Assembly: GCA_964443725.1 (NCBI GenBank)
Contig: CAYUDP010000003.1
Location: forward strand, 1 to 53,853
From: CAYUDP01 sp964443725
Lineage (GTDB): Bacteria > Patescibacteriota > Minisyncoccia > Phycocordibacterales > JAKFXT01
Direction: 5' to 3'
DNA length: 53,853 nucleotides
Below are positions 34,597 through 42,099 of the stretch, one piece after another. The number at the start of each line of letters is the position of its first letter. The first letter of the stretch is position 1. Made by a program: the position numbers and the translations under genes. Under the pieces are notes generated by a model. It saw only the letters and a list, made by a program, of their open reading frames with translations, was not told the origin of the DNA and made no database searches.

Positions 34597-34881
34597 ATGA
34601 ATAAGGGATTTACAACTGTTGGCATATTTATAGTAATGGTCCTTTTTATTTTTATAGCAGTAAATATTGATATAAAAGATTTAATGAATTCACCAACATT
34701 TATTTCTAATTTAAATTATCTAAAATCTTTATTCTGGGGGTTTTGGGAACAAATTAAAGATCCAATAATTTACTCTTATTCTCTTTGGTTAAAATATTTT
34801 TTTGCACCATTTAAAGATACCTTTTTATCTGGAAATTGGACGGGCTCTATGCCTGGGGTAGGTAATATTGAGTTTCATTAG
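34597..34881 (+). CDS. Small single-TM membrane protein, unknown
   Basis: The 94-aa protein has one N-terminal helix at about 7-24 and an aromatic-rich rest (several Trp, Phe and Tyr), ending near a Gly-rich segment. It starts 7 bp after the M23 gene, so it may be co-expressed and act in the same envelope process. I do not recognise a family. Confidence 0.65.
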   Translation: MNKGFTTVGIFIVMVLFIFIAVNIDIKDLMNSPTFISNLNYLKSLFWGFWEQIKDPIIYSYSLWLKYFFAPFKDTFLSGNWTGSMPGVGNIEFH

Positions 34882-35010
34882 AAACCATTTGTTCTTTATA
34901 TAAATCTTAAGCAATTCTTTTGATACAAAATACTTCCATTTATAATTGCCAAAAATATAAATAGGACTATTTATATCGCCTCAAATACTGATACTAAAAA
35001 ATACTAACAA

Positions 35011-35023
35011 TATATTGTGCGAC
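35011..35023 (+). repeat. Direct repeat copy 1, TATATTGTGCGAC
   Basis: The same 13 bases occur at 35247-35259, 236 bp downstream. Confidence 0.85.
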
Positions 35024-35235
35024 ATTAAACAACAGGGAAGACATCTCTCAAGTGGACAGTGCTTAAATTTAAAATACTATCTGCATATAATCTAAATAGG
35101 CAGTGGGAGACCACAAGTGTCAAAGGATAACCCAAACTCAAAGTAAAGCAAAAATCCTAATATTAAACCAAAATGATACATTTCAATTAAGGACAACAAA
35201 GCGCCCAATAATCCTTATTTTAAAGTAATATATAT

Positions 35236-35259
35236 GTCGCAAAAGATATATTGTGCGAC
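35236..35259. repeat. Inverted repeat GTCGCA/TGCGAC with direct repeat copy 2
   Basis: GTCGCA (35236-35241) pairs with TGCGAC (35254-35259) around a 12-nt loop. The right arm is the end of the second TATATTGTGCGAC copy. It could be an operator or an RNA hairpin. Confidence 0.7.
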
Positions 35260-35284
35260 GTTCAATTAAGAAAAGCTTATATAG

Positions 35285-35293
35285 TTATCCACA
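35285..35293 (+). promoter_or_regulatory. Single DnaA-box-like site
   Basis: TTATCCACA is a perfect DnaA box, but it is alone; no cluster and no dnaA/dnaN genes nearby, so it is not taken as an origin. Confidence 0.3.
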
Positions 35294-35301
35294 GCTCCCC
35301 T

Positions 35302-35374
35302 ACGATGAGGAATTGGTTTATATGAGAGACCCGCATAAGGGTCACAAAAAATACATCGTGAGAGTTGAACCAAT
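35302..35374 (+). ncRNA. Possible structured RNA element, pseudoknot-like pairing
   Basis: Three perfect pairings: ACGATG (35302-35307) with CATCGT (35354-35359); ATTGGTT (35312-35318) with AACCAAT (35368-35374); GACCC (35328-35332) with GGGTC (35339-35343). The first two cross, giving a pseudoknot order or two mutually exclusive folds. Function unknown. Confidence 0.35.
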
Positions 35375-35484
35375 ATATTAAATATTTTTTAAAACCCAAC
35401 AAAGAAGACCCCACTTGCCTATTCTTTGATAGATACCCCAGACCAAAGATTAAATTTTTGATTTCGCTTCTAATATTTCAAAAC

Positions 35485-35516
35485 AAAAAACCTCCAGAAA
35501 TTTCTGGAGGTTTTTT
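35485..35516. terminator. Bidirectional terminator
   Basis: A perfect 20-bp palindrome, CCTCCAGAAA followed by TTTCTGGAGG (35491-35510), with six A on the left and six T on the right. It serves the minus-strand transglycosylase gene and any plus-strand transcript from the non-coding stretch. Confidence 0.93.
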
Positions 35517-35519
35517 GTT

Positions 35520-36220
35520 TTATTTTACTCTTTTATAGTTAGAAGCAAATTCTTGTGGCATGGCCTTTGTCTTACTCCAACACTTTCCAGATGAGACCCN
35601 NNNNNNNNNNNNNNNNNNNNNNNNNNNNNNNNNNNNNNNNNNNNNNNNNNNNNNNNNNNNNNNNNNNNNNNNNNNNNNNNNNNNNNNNNNNNNNNNNNNG
35701 CAAATTCTTGTGGCATGGCCTTTGTCTTACTCCAACACTTTCCAGATGAGACCCAAGGCTGTAAACCTTCATGATCATATAGATATCTGGCGTATTCCAT
35801 GTTTCCTTTTAGGGAGTAAACATCGAAACCAAGTTTCTTTGCAGTATCCAAATGATAGTACTCATTTATCTGCATCACACCGACATCTTTGTTATTTATT
35901 TCGCCTCTGTGAATTGAACCGTCTTCATCAGTATGATGGAATCTTGATTCACATTTTGCCACCTCGATCAATATAGGTGTATCAGCAAAATACTCTCTAA
36001 CCTCTTTTTCAGCGGTTTTAATTGAAGTCAATTCTTTATCTTTTGATTTTGAAGATAAACTTTTTTGATCTGACTTTGTTGCTTCTACTTTAGCTCCCTG
36101 AGTTTCGATAGTACTAGTACTATCTACTGTAATATTAGAGCTTGAAAGAAGAAGTAGTAATCCTGTTGCTATTCCAATTATAGGCCAATTCTTAGCTTGT
36201 AAATTTACCCTAGCTCCCAA
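35520..36220 (-). CDS. Lytic transglycosylase-like (SLT/lysozyme-fold) protein, gap collapsed
   Basis: After collapsing the false gap the gene encodes 181 aa. It has an N-terminal hydrophobic segment (about 13-30), a polar linker, then a lysozyme-fold domain with IEVAKCESRFHH (catalytic Glu), the GVMQIN motif, and YARYLYDHEGLQPWVSSGKCW. It should cleave murein glycan strands outside the membrane. The start is a TTG at 36220, since a stop in frame lies at 36239-36241 and no ATG is available. The stop at 35520-35522 is only reached in the collapsed frame. Confidence 0.8.
35545..35599 (+). repeat. 55-bp assembly duplicate, first copy
   Basis: Identical to 35700-35754 across the gap; contig overlap, not biology. 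Confidence 0.95.
35600..35699. other. Assembly gap, 100 N, really an overlap
   Basis: Flanked by identical 55-bp copies. Removing 155 bp joins the two parts of the transglycosylase gene in one frame. Confidence 0.92.
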
Positions 36221-36240
36221 ATTTCCAAAGGTCGTAAGCT

Positions 36241-36269
36241 AAAATAAAAAACCAGAGACTTAATCTCTG
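36241..36269 (-). terminator. Attenuator-like hairpin in leader of transglycosylase gene
   Basis: On the minus strand CAGAGA and TCTCTG (36253-36269) form a hairpin followed by GGTTTTTTATTTT. It lies between the promoter and the gene start, so readthrough would be needed for expression. Confidence 0.6.
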
Positions 36270-36277
36270 ATGTGTAT

Positions 36278-36307
36278 ATCATATCACACATCCCCCCATC
36301 TTGTCAA
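36278..36307 (-). promoter_or_regulatory. Promoter of transglycosylase gene
   Basis: On the minus strand TTGACA (36302-36307), an 18-bp spacer, TATGAT (36278-36283). It is followed within about 10 nt by the terminator-like hairpin. Between here and the DoxX promoter region no gene is seen. Confidence 0.6.
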
Positions 36308-36500
36308 TGGTTATGGGACAAATATCAGCATGTGTCAATGTTATTTTTATGGCTCTAAATATAGGTATTTTCCATATTTTTAGGTATAAAAATAGCTTCC
36401 ATTTTTTTCAAGTTCTAAACAAGTAACTCCCAATAAACTAGACAGTGGCGTATTTTTATTGTTTTGTATCATTTCCACGGTTTTTAAGGCCCATAAACTA

Positions 36501-36506
36501 TATAAT
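36501..36506 (+). promoter_or_regulatory. -10 box of DoxX gene
   Basis: TATAAT 31 nt before the ATG at 36538; the -35 is unclear. This gene would have a real leader. Confidence 0.45.
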
Positions 36507-36537
36507 TAACCTCATTAATAATAATTAAACAAACATT

Positions 36538-36999
36538 ATGAAATGCGAAATGTGCGGAAAAATTGATTGCCCATGCGGAGAGAGGGCGGCAAATACAGGT
36601 AAGCTATTACTTAGACTCTCCCTTGGGTCAATATTCCTTTACCATGGCTATGCTAAAGTATTTATACTTGGGGTTGGTGCCTTTGTGGGATTCCTAACTT
36701 CCCTTAACTTCCCCTTCCCCACCATAATGGCATATATAGCTGCCTACGGAGAAATAGCGGTTGGTATATCATTAATTCTTGGTATATTCACAAGGTGGCT
36801 ATCAATTTTAGGCCTCATCATATCTCTAGTGGCAATGTTTTCCGTCCACTTTAAAAACGGATTTGACATTCAAAAAGGTGGTTATGAATACATACAACTT
36901 ATAGCAGCGAGTTTTATTGCCATAATCTTAGTCGGATCTGGTAAATATGCCTTAGATAAATTTTTCTGTAAAAAAGAAACAGAGAAATCTAATCTATAG
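36538..36999 (+). CDS. DoxX family membrane protein
   Basis: The 153-aa protein has four helices and matches DoxX by LLLRLSLGSIFLYHGYAKVF, the YGEIAVGISLILGIFTRW segment and a late helix. DoxX proteins are small quinone- or oxidative-stress-linked membrane proteins; the exact role is unclear. The N-terminus has an unusual Cys-rich head (CEMCGKIDCPCG), which could bind a metal. It ends at a strong terminator. Confidence 0.85.
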   Translation: MKCEMCGKIDCPCGERAANTGKLLLRLSLGSIFLYHGYAKVFILGVGAFVGFLTSLNFPFPTIMAYIAAYGEIAVGISLILGIFTRWLSILGLIISLVAMFSVHFKNGFDIQKGGYEYIQLIAASFIAIILVGSGKYALDKFFCKKETEKSNL

Positions 37000-37009
37000 T
37001 ATAAGTAAA

Positions 37010-37056
37010 CAAATAACAAAAAGCGGGTATAAGACATGCCCGCTTTTTGTTATTTG
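37010..37056. terminator. Terminator, strong inverted repeat
   Basis: Perfect 18-bp arms, CAAATAACAAAAAGCGGG and its complement (37039-37056). T-rich on the right and A-rich on the left, so it works for DoxX and for the minus-strand tRNA side. Confidence 0.93.
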
Positions 37057-37064
37057 TAACATTG

Positions 37065-37135
37065 TCGGAGTACCCGGAATCGAACCGGGGCTAAATCCAC
37101 CCCATGGACTCGTACTACCACTATACTATACTCCG
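37065..37135 (-). tRNA. tRNA-Pro (anticodon GGG)
   Basis: A 71-nt cloverleaf on the minus strand. Acceptor CGGAGTA pairs with TACTCCG, discriminator A. The D arm is GTAT/GTAC. The anticodon stem AGTCC/GGATT encloses loop ATGGGGT with U33 and anticodon GGG, then G37. The T arm is CCCGG, TTCGATT, CCGGG. C1-G72 and A73 fit tRNA-Pro identity. CCA is not encoded. Confidence 0.95.
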
Positions 37136-37143
37136 TCTCTACC

Positions 37144-37356
37144 CTATTGGGAGAGTGGTCTATGAGGCATAACTGCCCAAGCAAGCAAATAGAAAATAAC
37201 TAGAGGGACTACTCCAGACAAAACATCTAGAAATATTAGCCCGACTCGTACAAGGGCAGAATCGACATTAAAATATTCCGCGATACCGCCACAAACTCCC
37301 GCTATCTTTTTGTCTACTTCAGACAAAAAGAGCTTTTTTACATTATTGTTTTCCAT
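37144..37356 (-). CDS. PspC domain protein
   Basis: The 70-aa protein is little more than a PspC domain: KKIAGVCGGIAEYFNVDSALVRVGLIFL, then one membrane helix with a short tail. PspC proteins belong to the envelope-stress response, but no pspA is seen here. A perfect TATAAT lies 8 nt before the ATG, so it is leaderless. Confidence 0.92.
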   Translation of the reverse strand: MENNNVKKLFLSEVDKKIAGVCGGIAEYFNVDSALVRVGLIFLDVLSGVVPLVIFYLLAWAVMPHRPLSQ

Positions 37357-37364
37357 ACTTGAAT

Positions 37365-37370
37365 ATTATA
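37365..37370 (-). promoter_or_regulatory. -10 box of pspC-like gene, leaderless
   Basis: Minus-strand TATAAT ending 8 nt before the ATG at 37356; it overlaps the end of the upstream exonuclease gene. Confidence 0.6.
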
Positions 37371-37962
37371 TCGAAAATTTCGGCATTTCAAATTTATCAA
37401 ATTCTGGCAATAATTTTTTACCGTATAAGAGCCTACTTGCAACCTCTGCATGACAGAGGGCTCCAGTAAGAGCATTATGTGGCACAGGTTCCTCTGGTAT
37501 ACCCACATAATTCAAAATGGCATCCAAATCAAGTGCAGAGTTACCATTTTCTTTAAGAGGTATCTCTCCCCCAGACTTGATAATATGCGTCACGGCAATA
37601 GAGTGTATATCAAGAGTCCTATATGCAAGAGGCCAATCAAGATGAGCCCTAAAAGCAGCTGCCTGTAAAAAATCCCTGTCAAAAGATGGGTTTTGTCCGA
37701 CGATAATCTTCTGTTTTTTAGATATTATCCATGACAAAAACTTGTGTACTAGTTCCGATTCAGATTGTTTAGATGGGAGCCTCATCTCATTCTCACTCAT
37801 CTGTAAAAATACAACTGTATCAGGGTCAGCAGAACCACCATCCCAAATTCTGCACTCACCATAAAACCGACTATCAGGATCAGACAAATCGACCGCCCCT
37901 ACAGACAAAATTGAATGTTTCTGATAATTCACCCCAGAGGCTTCTACATCAACAGCAATCAT
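37366..37962 (-). CDS. DnaQ-like 3'-5' exonuclease fold protein with altered last motif
   Basis: The 198-aa protein has the RNase H-like exonuclease fold: Exo I IAVDVEASGV (D and E present), Exo II NPSFDRDF (D present), and a late PHNALTGALCHAEVA. In DEDDh enzymes the late motif is H-x4-D; here the fifth position after His is Gly, so one metal ligand is missing. It may be weakly active or repurposed. It most resembles stand-alone RNase T/oligoribonuclease-type proteins rather than the polymerase epsilon subunit. Confidence 0.75.
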   Translation of the reverse strand: MIAVDVEASGVNYQKHSILSVGAVDLSDPDSRFYGECRIWDGGSADPDTVVFLQMSENEMRLPSKQSESELVHKFLSWIISKKQKIIVGQNPSFDRDFLQAAAFRAHLDWPLAYRTLDIHSIAVTHIIKSGGEIPLKENGNSALDLDAILNYVGIPEEPVPHNALTGALCHAEVASRLLYGKKLLPEFDKFEMPKFSI

Positions 37963-37967
37963 ATATT

Positions 37968-38234
37968 TTATGTTATATCTTTTAAACCTAATTTTGATAA
38001 TACTTTATCGGTTAATTTTTCTATATATTTTATTATTCCGCCAGCCTTAGGGTGATAGTTGTGAAGTTTAACTATCTGTCGATTAAACCACTCAGAGTGG
38101 ATAGATAAAAGATAAAAGCCAATTATAAGACAAATTACACCCTGAATAATTGGCAAGAAGAGTCCAATAACACCTAGGACAATAAAAAACCACCCCAATA
38201 CATCAACAATTATTCTTTTGGCTATCTTTTTCAT
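37968..38234 (-). CDS. Small membrane protein (PGPGW/YbaN-like)
   Basis: The 88-aa protein has two helices with LGWFFIVLGVIGLFLPIIQGVICLIIGFYLL, which recalls the PGPGW or DUF454 type of small membrane protein. A basic C-terminal tail follows. It starts a few bases after the neighbouring exonuclease on the same strand. Function unknown. Confidence 0.6.
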   Translation of the reverse strand: MKKIAKRIIVDVLGWFFIVLGVIGLFLPIIQGVICLIIGFYLLSIHSEWFNRQIVKLHNYHPKAGGIIKYIEKLTDKVLSKLGLKDIT

Positions 38235-38288
38235 AACTAACCAATTCTACTTTAATAACATTCCTATTGCACGCAATAAGAATGAATA

Positions 38289-38723
38289 TTACGGATTACA
38301 ATTGCTTGCAAGAGTATAACCAGCCCTCTCAGCAAGACCTTTGTTATCAAAAACTATTTTATTTTGTTCAGATATTCTCTGGGCTCCTGAGCACCATAAA
38401 TAATGATATTTCGTGCCACTTTTTGATGCCACCACACTAGTATTACTATGATCTGTTGACGCATTAGAGGCCTTTATACTGGGGGGAATATCACTTGGAG
38501 CTCCCCCACTTCCACCCGACATTTCTGACACAAGGTCTGTAGATGTGCTATTTATAATTCTTATGGGGCTCTTATTACCATTACTTACAGAAAGACGCCC
38601 CAATCCAAACCCACCCACCCCAACAAGCAAAATAACAGTGACAATGAGCAAATCCTCAACTAAACCACTACCAAAAGCCACCCTATTGATTTTTCCTCCA
38701 TTTTGTTTTAAATTATCATCCAT
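38289..38723 (-). CDS. Single-TM protein with C-terminal sunset-type domain
   Basis: The 144-aa protein has one helix (about 24-42), a Ser/Gly-rich linker, then KYHYLWCSGAQRISEQNKIVF and an ending with GYTLASNC. The two Cys and the His-Tyr pattern match the small sunset domain found on many CPR secreted proteins, which resembles Ada metal-binding domains. It probably sits outside the membrane. Confidence 0.7.
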   Translation of the reverse strand: MDDNLKQNGGKINRVAFGSGLVEDLLIVTVILLVGVGGFGLGRLSVSNGNKSPIRIINSTSTDLVSEMSGGSGGAPSDIPPSIKASNASTDHSNTSVVASKSGTKYHYLWCSGAQRISEQNKIVFDNKGLAERAGYTLASNCNP

Positions 38724-38808
38724 AGCTTGGGTAAAGATAAATTATAACAAATCCCCAAAGTTAACCTAAACAATATGCACATCGTTTAGGATAAATAAAT
38801 ATTCAAAT

Positions 38809-39081
38809 ATGGCACATAGAAAAGCTGGCGGTTCCGCCAAAAACCTCACTGACTCAAATGCACAATATCTAGGAATAAAGCTTTATTCTGGAGAAACTGC
38901 CAAAGTTGGTAGCGTCATCGTAAGACAAAGAGGTACTCGTATTATCCCGGGAGACAACGTAAGAGCTGGAAAAGATCATACCCTCTTCGCGGTCAAATCA
39001 GGAAAAATAGTTTACGGAACAAAAAGACTAAACCACTTCGATGGAAGCAAGAAGGTCAAAAAAATAGTTAGCGTCAAATAA
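38809..39081 (+). CDS. rpmA: 50S ribosomal protein L27
   Basis: The 90-aa protein begins MAHRKAGGSAKNLTDSNAQYLG and has GSVIVRQRGTRIIPGDNV, both diagnostic. Its N-terminal tail reaches the peptidyl transferase centre. No N-terminal cleavage extension as in Firmicutes. It is not next to rplU here, which is unusual; L21 lies at 46.9 kb. Confidence 0.97.
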   Translation: MAHRKAGGSAKNLTDSNAQYLGIKLYSGETAKVGSVIVRQRGTRIIPGDNVRAGKDHTLFAVKSGKIVYGTKRLNHFDGSKKVKKIVSVK

Positions 39082-39106
39082 TAAAACCCCCTTTCGGGGG
39101 TTTTAT
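39081..39106. terminator. Bidirectional terminator between rpmA and rplI
   Basis: ATAAAACCCCC (39081-39091) pairs with GGGGGTTTTAT (39096-39106) around TTTC. It serves both convergent genes. Confidence 0.9.
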
Positions 39107-39114
39107 TATTTGGT

Positions 39115-39558
39115 TTATGCTCTCTCAACAGTAACTTTTAAAGTGGCTTTCTTGCCATGCGCTGAAACTGGAACATCGAAGTCTCCAATCTGCTTGATCG
39201 GCTCTTCTAGGTGTATAAAATCAGGAAGAATTGTTAATCCCGTTTGATTTTTCAGAGCCTCAACTATTTCATCTCTATGAATCTGAGCATACAGGTGACC
39301 TTCTTCATTTGCATTTCCAGTTATTGATACTTTTGATTCACCTATTGCTTCAAGATTTTTAGCCAAAAGCTCTTCATGAACCTTTCTTTCTTCATCCATT
39401 TTTTGTTTTTCTGAAGAGACCATGGCGACAGCCTTCTCACTTGCGACCATTGCTAATTTTCTTGGAAATAGATAATTGGACGCATATCCGGGAGTAACCT
39501 CCTTAACGTCATATTTATGTCCCAATTGTTTGACATCCTGAAGTAAAATCACTTTCAT
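39115..39558 (-). CDS. rplI: 50S ribosomal protein L9
   Basis: The 147-aa protein begins MKVILLQDVKQLGHKYDVKEVTPGYASNYLFPRKLA, the N-terminal RNA-binding domain. The long connecting helix and C-terminal domain are both present. Presence of L9 is useful for placement, since several CPR groups lack it. Confidence 0.95.
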   Translation of the reverse strand: MKVILLQDVKQLGHKYDVKEVTPGYASNYLFPRKLAMVASEKAVAMVSSEKQKMDEERKVHEELLAKNLEAIGESKVSITGNANEEGHLYAQIHRDEIVEALKNQTGLTILPDFIHLEEPIKQIGDFDVPVSAHGKKATLKVTVERA

Positions 39559-39563
39559 AAGAG

Positions 39564-39569
39564 TTTATA
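39564..39569 (-). promoter_or_regulatory. -10 box of rplI, leaderless
   Basis: Minus-strand TATAAA ending 5 nt before the rplI ATG at 39558. Confidence 0.5.
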
Positions 39570-39618
39570 TTGCTTATTAACGCAGTGATTTTACAGGAAA
39601 TAAGTTATTATGTCCACC

Positions 39619-40923
39619 TTATTCCAAAATCCTCATCTGTGGCCTGTTCAATATCCACTTAGTAGAACTTGTCGCTGTTTCTTTGTTTAACATATCTATC
39701 GCAGCCTGCTGTTGTATGTCTCCATTCTTTTGGAAATCATCTGCAGTCATCTTAACTTCCAAGTCCGGCATTATGCCATTTTGTGATATAGATATACCAT
39801 TTGGAGTTAGCCATTTCGCAATAGTCACCTTGATAGAAGTCCCCTCATCTAAGTTTATAAGTTCCTGCACTGAACCCTTACCAAAAGTCTTCTCTCCAAC
39901 CAATCTCGCTTTACCATGATCATGCAGAGCACCAGAGAATATCTCTGAAGCAGAAGCAGACCCACCGTTTACCAAAATAACCATTTTTAAATTGTCATTA
40001 AATATATTGTAACCATATTTACTAGTATGTGCGGTTTCGGGTTTACTTTTACCATAATTCTCAGTAACAATGAGACTCCCCTCTGGCAAAAACCACGAAG
40101 CCATATCAACTGCGGCTTCAAGGTAACCTCCAGGATTATTTCTAAGATCAACAATCAACTTATCGTCACCTGAATCAATAAACTCCCTTATTGCCTCTCT
40201 AAACTTCAAATAGGACTGGGCTGAAAAACTATAAACCCTTATTATGAAGATGCCGTCTTTTCTTGACTCTGTATCTACAACTGGAATATCGATAGTATCT
40301 CTAACTATGGCTATATCAATCGGGTCTTTAGCCCCCTGACGAACTACTGATATTTTTACGACAGTTCCCTTCTTCCCCTTTATTAGTTTAACTGCAGACT
40401 CAACAGATAAATTGCCAGCTGGTTTTCCGTCAATTTTATATATTTTGTCTCCAGCAAGAAGCCCCGCCTTAAAAGCTGGTGTCCCCTTAAGAGGAGCCAC
40501 AACAACCAACTGATTATCTTTGATACCGATCTCAGCTCCTATACCTTCGAAATTTCCGGCAACAGCTTCAGCAAATGATTTTGATTCCTCTGGCGGGAAA
40601 AACATCGTATAAGGATCTTTGTATGAAGCAGTAAGTCCAGCTATTGCCCCCCATTTTTTCTCTTTAGTCGACGGTGTGGTTGAACCAACAAATTTCTGAT
40701 CGAGCAAACTCCAAACCTTCCAGAATTCATCCATGCTTTCAGTTGTCTTATCAAGAGAGGTACTAGACAAACTAGATATACTACTATTATTTACATTGTT
40801 GTTATTTGAATTTTTTTCTCCAACAAAAACTCCAATAAAAAAAGACAATGCAACAGCGATAACTGCAGAAATAATCGGCAGAGCTCGACTTTGTTTCAAT
40901 AAAATTTCTTCTTCGTTCTTCAT
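39619..40923 (-). CDS. C-terminal processing peptidase, S41 (CtpA-like)
   Basis: The 434-aa exported protease has an N-terminal membrane helix, a cap region, a PDZ domain (GIGAEIGIKDNQLVVVAP...AGDKIYKIDGK) and the S41 catalytic domain. Catalytic Ser lies in NGGSASASE and Lys in GEKTFGKGSV. A C-terminal tail follows. The ATG at 40923 is preferred over a TTG at 40962. It probably processes or degrades envelope proteins. Confidence 0.92.
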   Translation of the reverse strand: MKNEEEILLKQSRALPIISAVIAVALSFFIGVFVGEKNSNNNNVNNSSISSLSSTSLDKTTESMDEFWKVWSLLDQKFVGSTTPSTKEKKWGAIAGLTASYKDPYTMFFPPEESKSFAEAVAGNFEGIGAEIGIKDNQLVVVAPLKGTPAFKAGLLAGDKIYKIDGKPAGNLSVESAVKLIKGKKGTVVKISVVRQGAKDPIDIAIVRDTIDIPVVDTESRKDGIFIIRVYSFSAQSYLKFREAIREFIDSGDDKLIVDLRNNPGGYLEAAVDMASWFLPEGSLIVTENYGKSKPETAHTSKYGYNIFNDNLKMVILVNGGSASASEIFSGALHDHGKARLVGEKTFGKGSVQELINLDEGTSIKVTIAKWLTPNGISISQNGIMPDLEVKMTADDFQKNGDIQQQAAIDMLNKETATSSTKWILNRPQMRILE

Positions 40924-40976
40924 ATGTTGTTGCAATAATACTACAGTATATTCTTGTTGCAAAAGCGGAGTGTAAG

Positions 40977-40982
40977 TATAAT
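40977..40982 (+). promoter_or_regulatory. -10 box of corA, leaderless
   Basis: Perfect TATAAT ending 7 nt before the GTG at 40990. This supports GTG as the start over an upstream ATG at 40954 inside the divergent gene's control region. Confidence 0.6.
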
Positions 40983-40989
40983 TAATATT

Positions 40990-42059
40990 GTGATAAAAAA
41001 GTACAAATATAAAAATATTGTTTGGGTAGATCTTATATCCCCAACACCTGAGGAAGTTAGAGAGATTATGGAGAAATACAGAATTTCCCCAAATGTTGCA
41101 GAGGAACTTCTCGTTCCAAGTTTAAAACCAAAAGTAGANNNNNNNNNNNNNNNNNNNNNNNNNNNNNNNNNNNNNNNNNNNNNNNNNNNNNNNNNNNNNN
41201 NNNNNNNNNNNNNNNNNNNNNNNNNNNNNNNNNNNNNNTTTCCCCAAATGTTGCAGAGGAACTTCTCGTTCCAAGTTTAAAACCAAAAGTAGACCTGCAT
41301 AGAGATTATATATATCTAATACTCCACTTCCCCGCCATCCGCCATTCCCACAAAGAAGACCCGAACCAAGAGGTTGATTTCATATTGGGCAAGAAGTTTA
41401 TAATCACTGCTCACTATGACACAATAGACCCCCTACATAAATTTTCAAAAATATTTGAAGTCAGCACTATCCTTGAAAAAGAAATGGGGGCCGACCATGC
41501 CGGGCATATTTTTTATCATATGATAAAAAAGCTTTATAAATCCCTTGGTCATGAGCTAGATTTCATAAGCGACCAGCTCAAAAGAACTGAGTCAAAAATG
41601 TTTTCTGACCAAGAGAAAAAAATAGTTTACGAATTATCTCTTTCAAGTCGAGATTTAATCCAATTTAAAAACCCACTAAGATTACATAGCGAGGTATTAC
41701 ATTCTCTTGAACCAGCTGTGAAAAAAATTTATGGAGACGATTATGAATATTATTTCCGAAGCATTGAGGGAGCTTTCACACGAGTAAAAAACTTGCTAGA
41801 TACAAACATGGATATAATGTACGACTTGAGAACAACAAATGACGCCCTACTTTCAAGTAAACAGAATGAAATAATGCAAAAACTTACTGTAATATCTTTT
41901 ATAACTTTCCCACTTTCAGTTATAGCGGGTGTATTTGGATTAAGCTCAAATTATGTCCCTCTAATGGACAAACCAAGCGGGTTTTATATTGTCATAGGGA
42001 TAATGGCCATTATCTCCATAACCATGTATCTAACCTTCAAGAAAAAGGGCTGGTTCTAA
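40990..42059 (+). CDS. corA: CorA family metal ion transporter, gap collapsed
   Basis: After collapsing the false gap the gene encodes 304 aa in one frame. An alpha/beta N-terminal domain and a long helical stalk lead to two C-terminal helices. The pore motif normally written GMN is changed: the region reads IAGVFGLSSNYVPLMD, so Gly and Asn are separated by more residues than usual. The usual role is magnesium or divalent-metal uptake; the changed motif leaves the ion uncertain. Start GTG at 40990 is set by the TATAAT. Confidence 0.82.
41084..41138 (+). repeat. 55-bp assembly duplicate, first copy
   Basis: Identical to 41239-41293 across the gap; contig overlap, not biology. Confidence 0.95.
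41139..41238. other. Assembly gap, 100 N, really an overlap
   Basis: Identical 55-bp flanks. Removing 155 bp places the two corA parts in a single frame. Confidence 0.93.
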
Positions 42060-42099
42060 ACTATTGTTTTAAAAATAGGATTTATTTGTTAATCTTTAG

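Larger units (their letters stand above)
34882..35484. other. Non-coding stretch with structured elements
   Basis: About 600 bp without a credible open frame. It holds two copies of TATATTGTGCGAC (35011-35023 and 35247-35259), the second inside an inverted repeat. One DnaA-box-like TTATCCACA lies at 35285-35293. A cluster of paired segments at 35302-35374 has a pseudoknot-type order. It ends at a strong hairpin terminator, so a plus-strand RNA ending near 35516 is possible. No tmRNA, RNase P, SRP or 6S hallmark was seen. Confidence 0.5.

Noticed and set aside
35285..35293. Perfect DnaA box as a replication origin
   Set aside because: Only one box was found, with no cluster and no dnaA/dnaN genes; nearby repeats are of another kind.
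34882..35484. tmRNA, RNase P, SRP or 6S RNA gene
   Set aside because: None of the conserved core sequences of these RNAs was found on either strand.
35520..36220. Transglycosylase gene as truncated or frameshifted
   Set aside because: Same assembly artefact; the collapsed frame reaches a stop next to a terminator.
40954..42059. corA as a frameshifted pseudogene
   Set aside because: The break is an assembly overlap; collapsing the 55-bp copies gives one frame.
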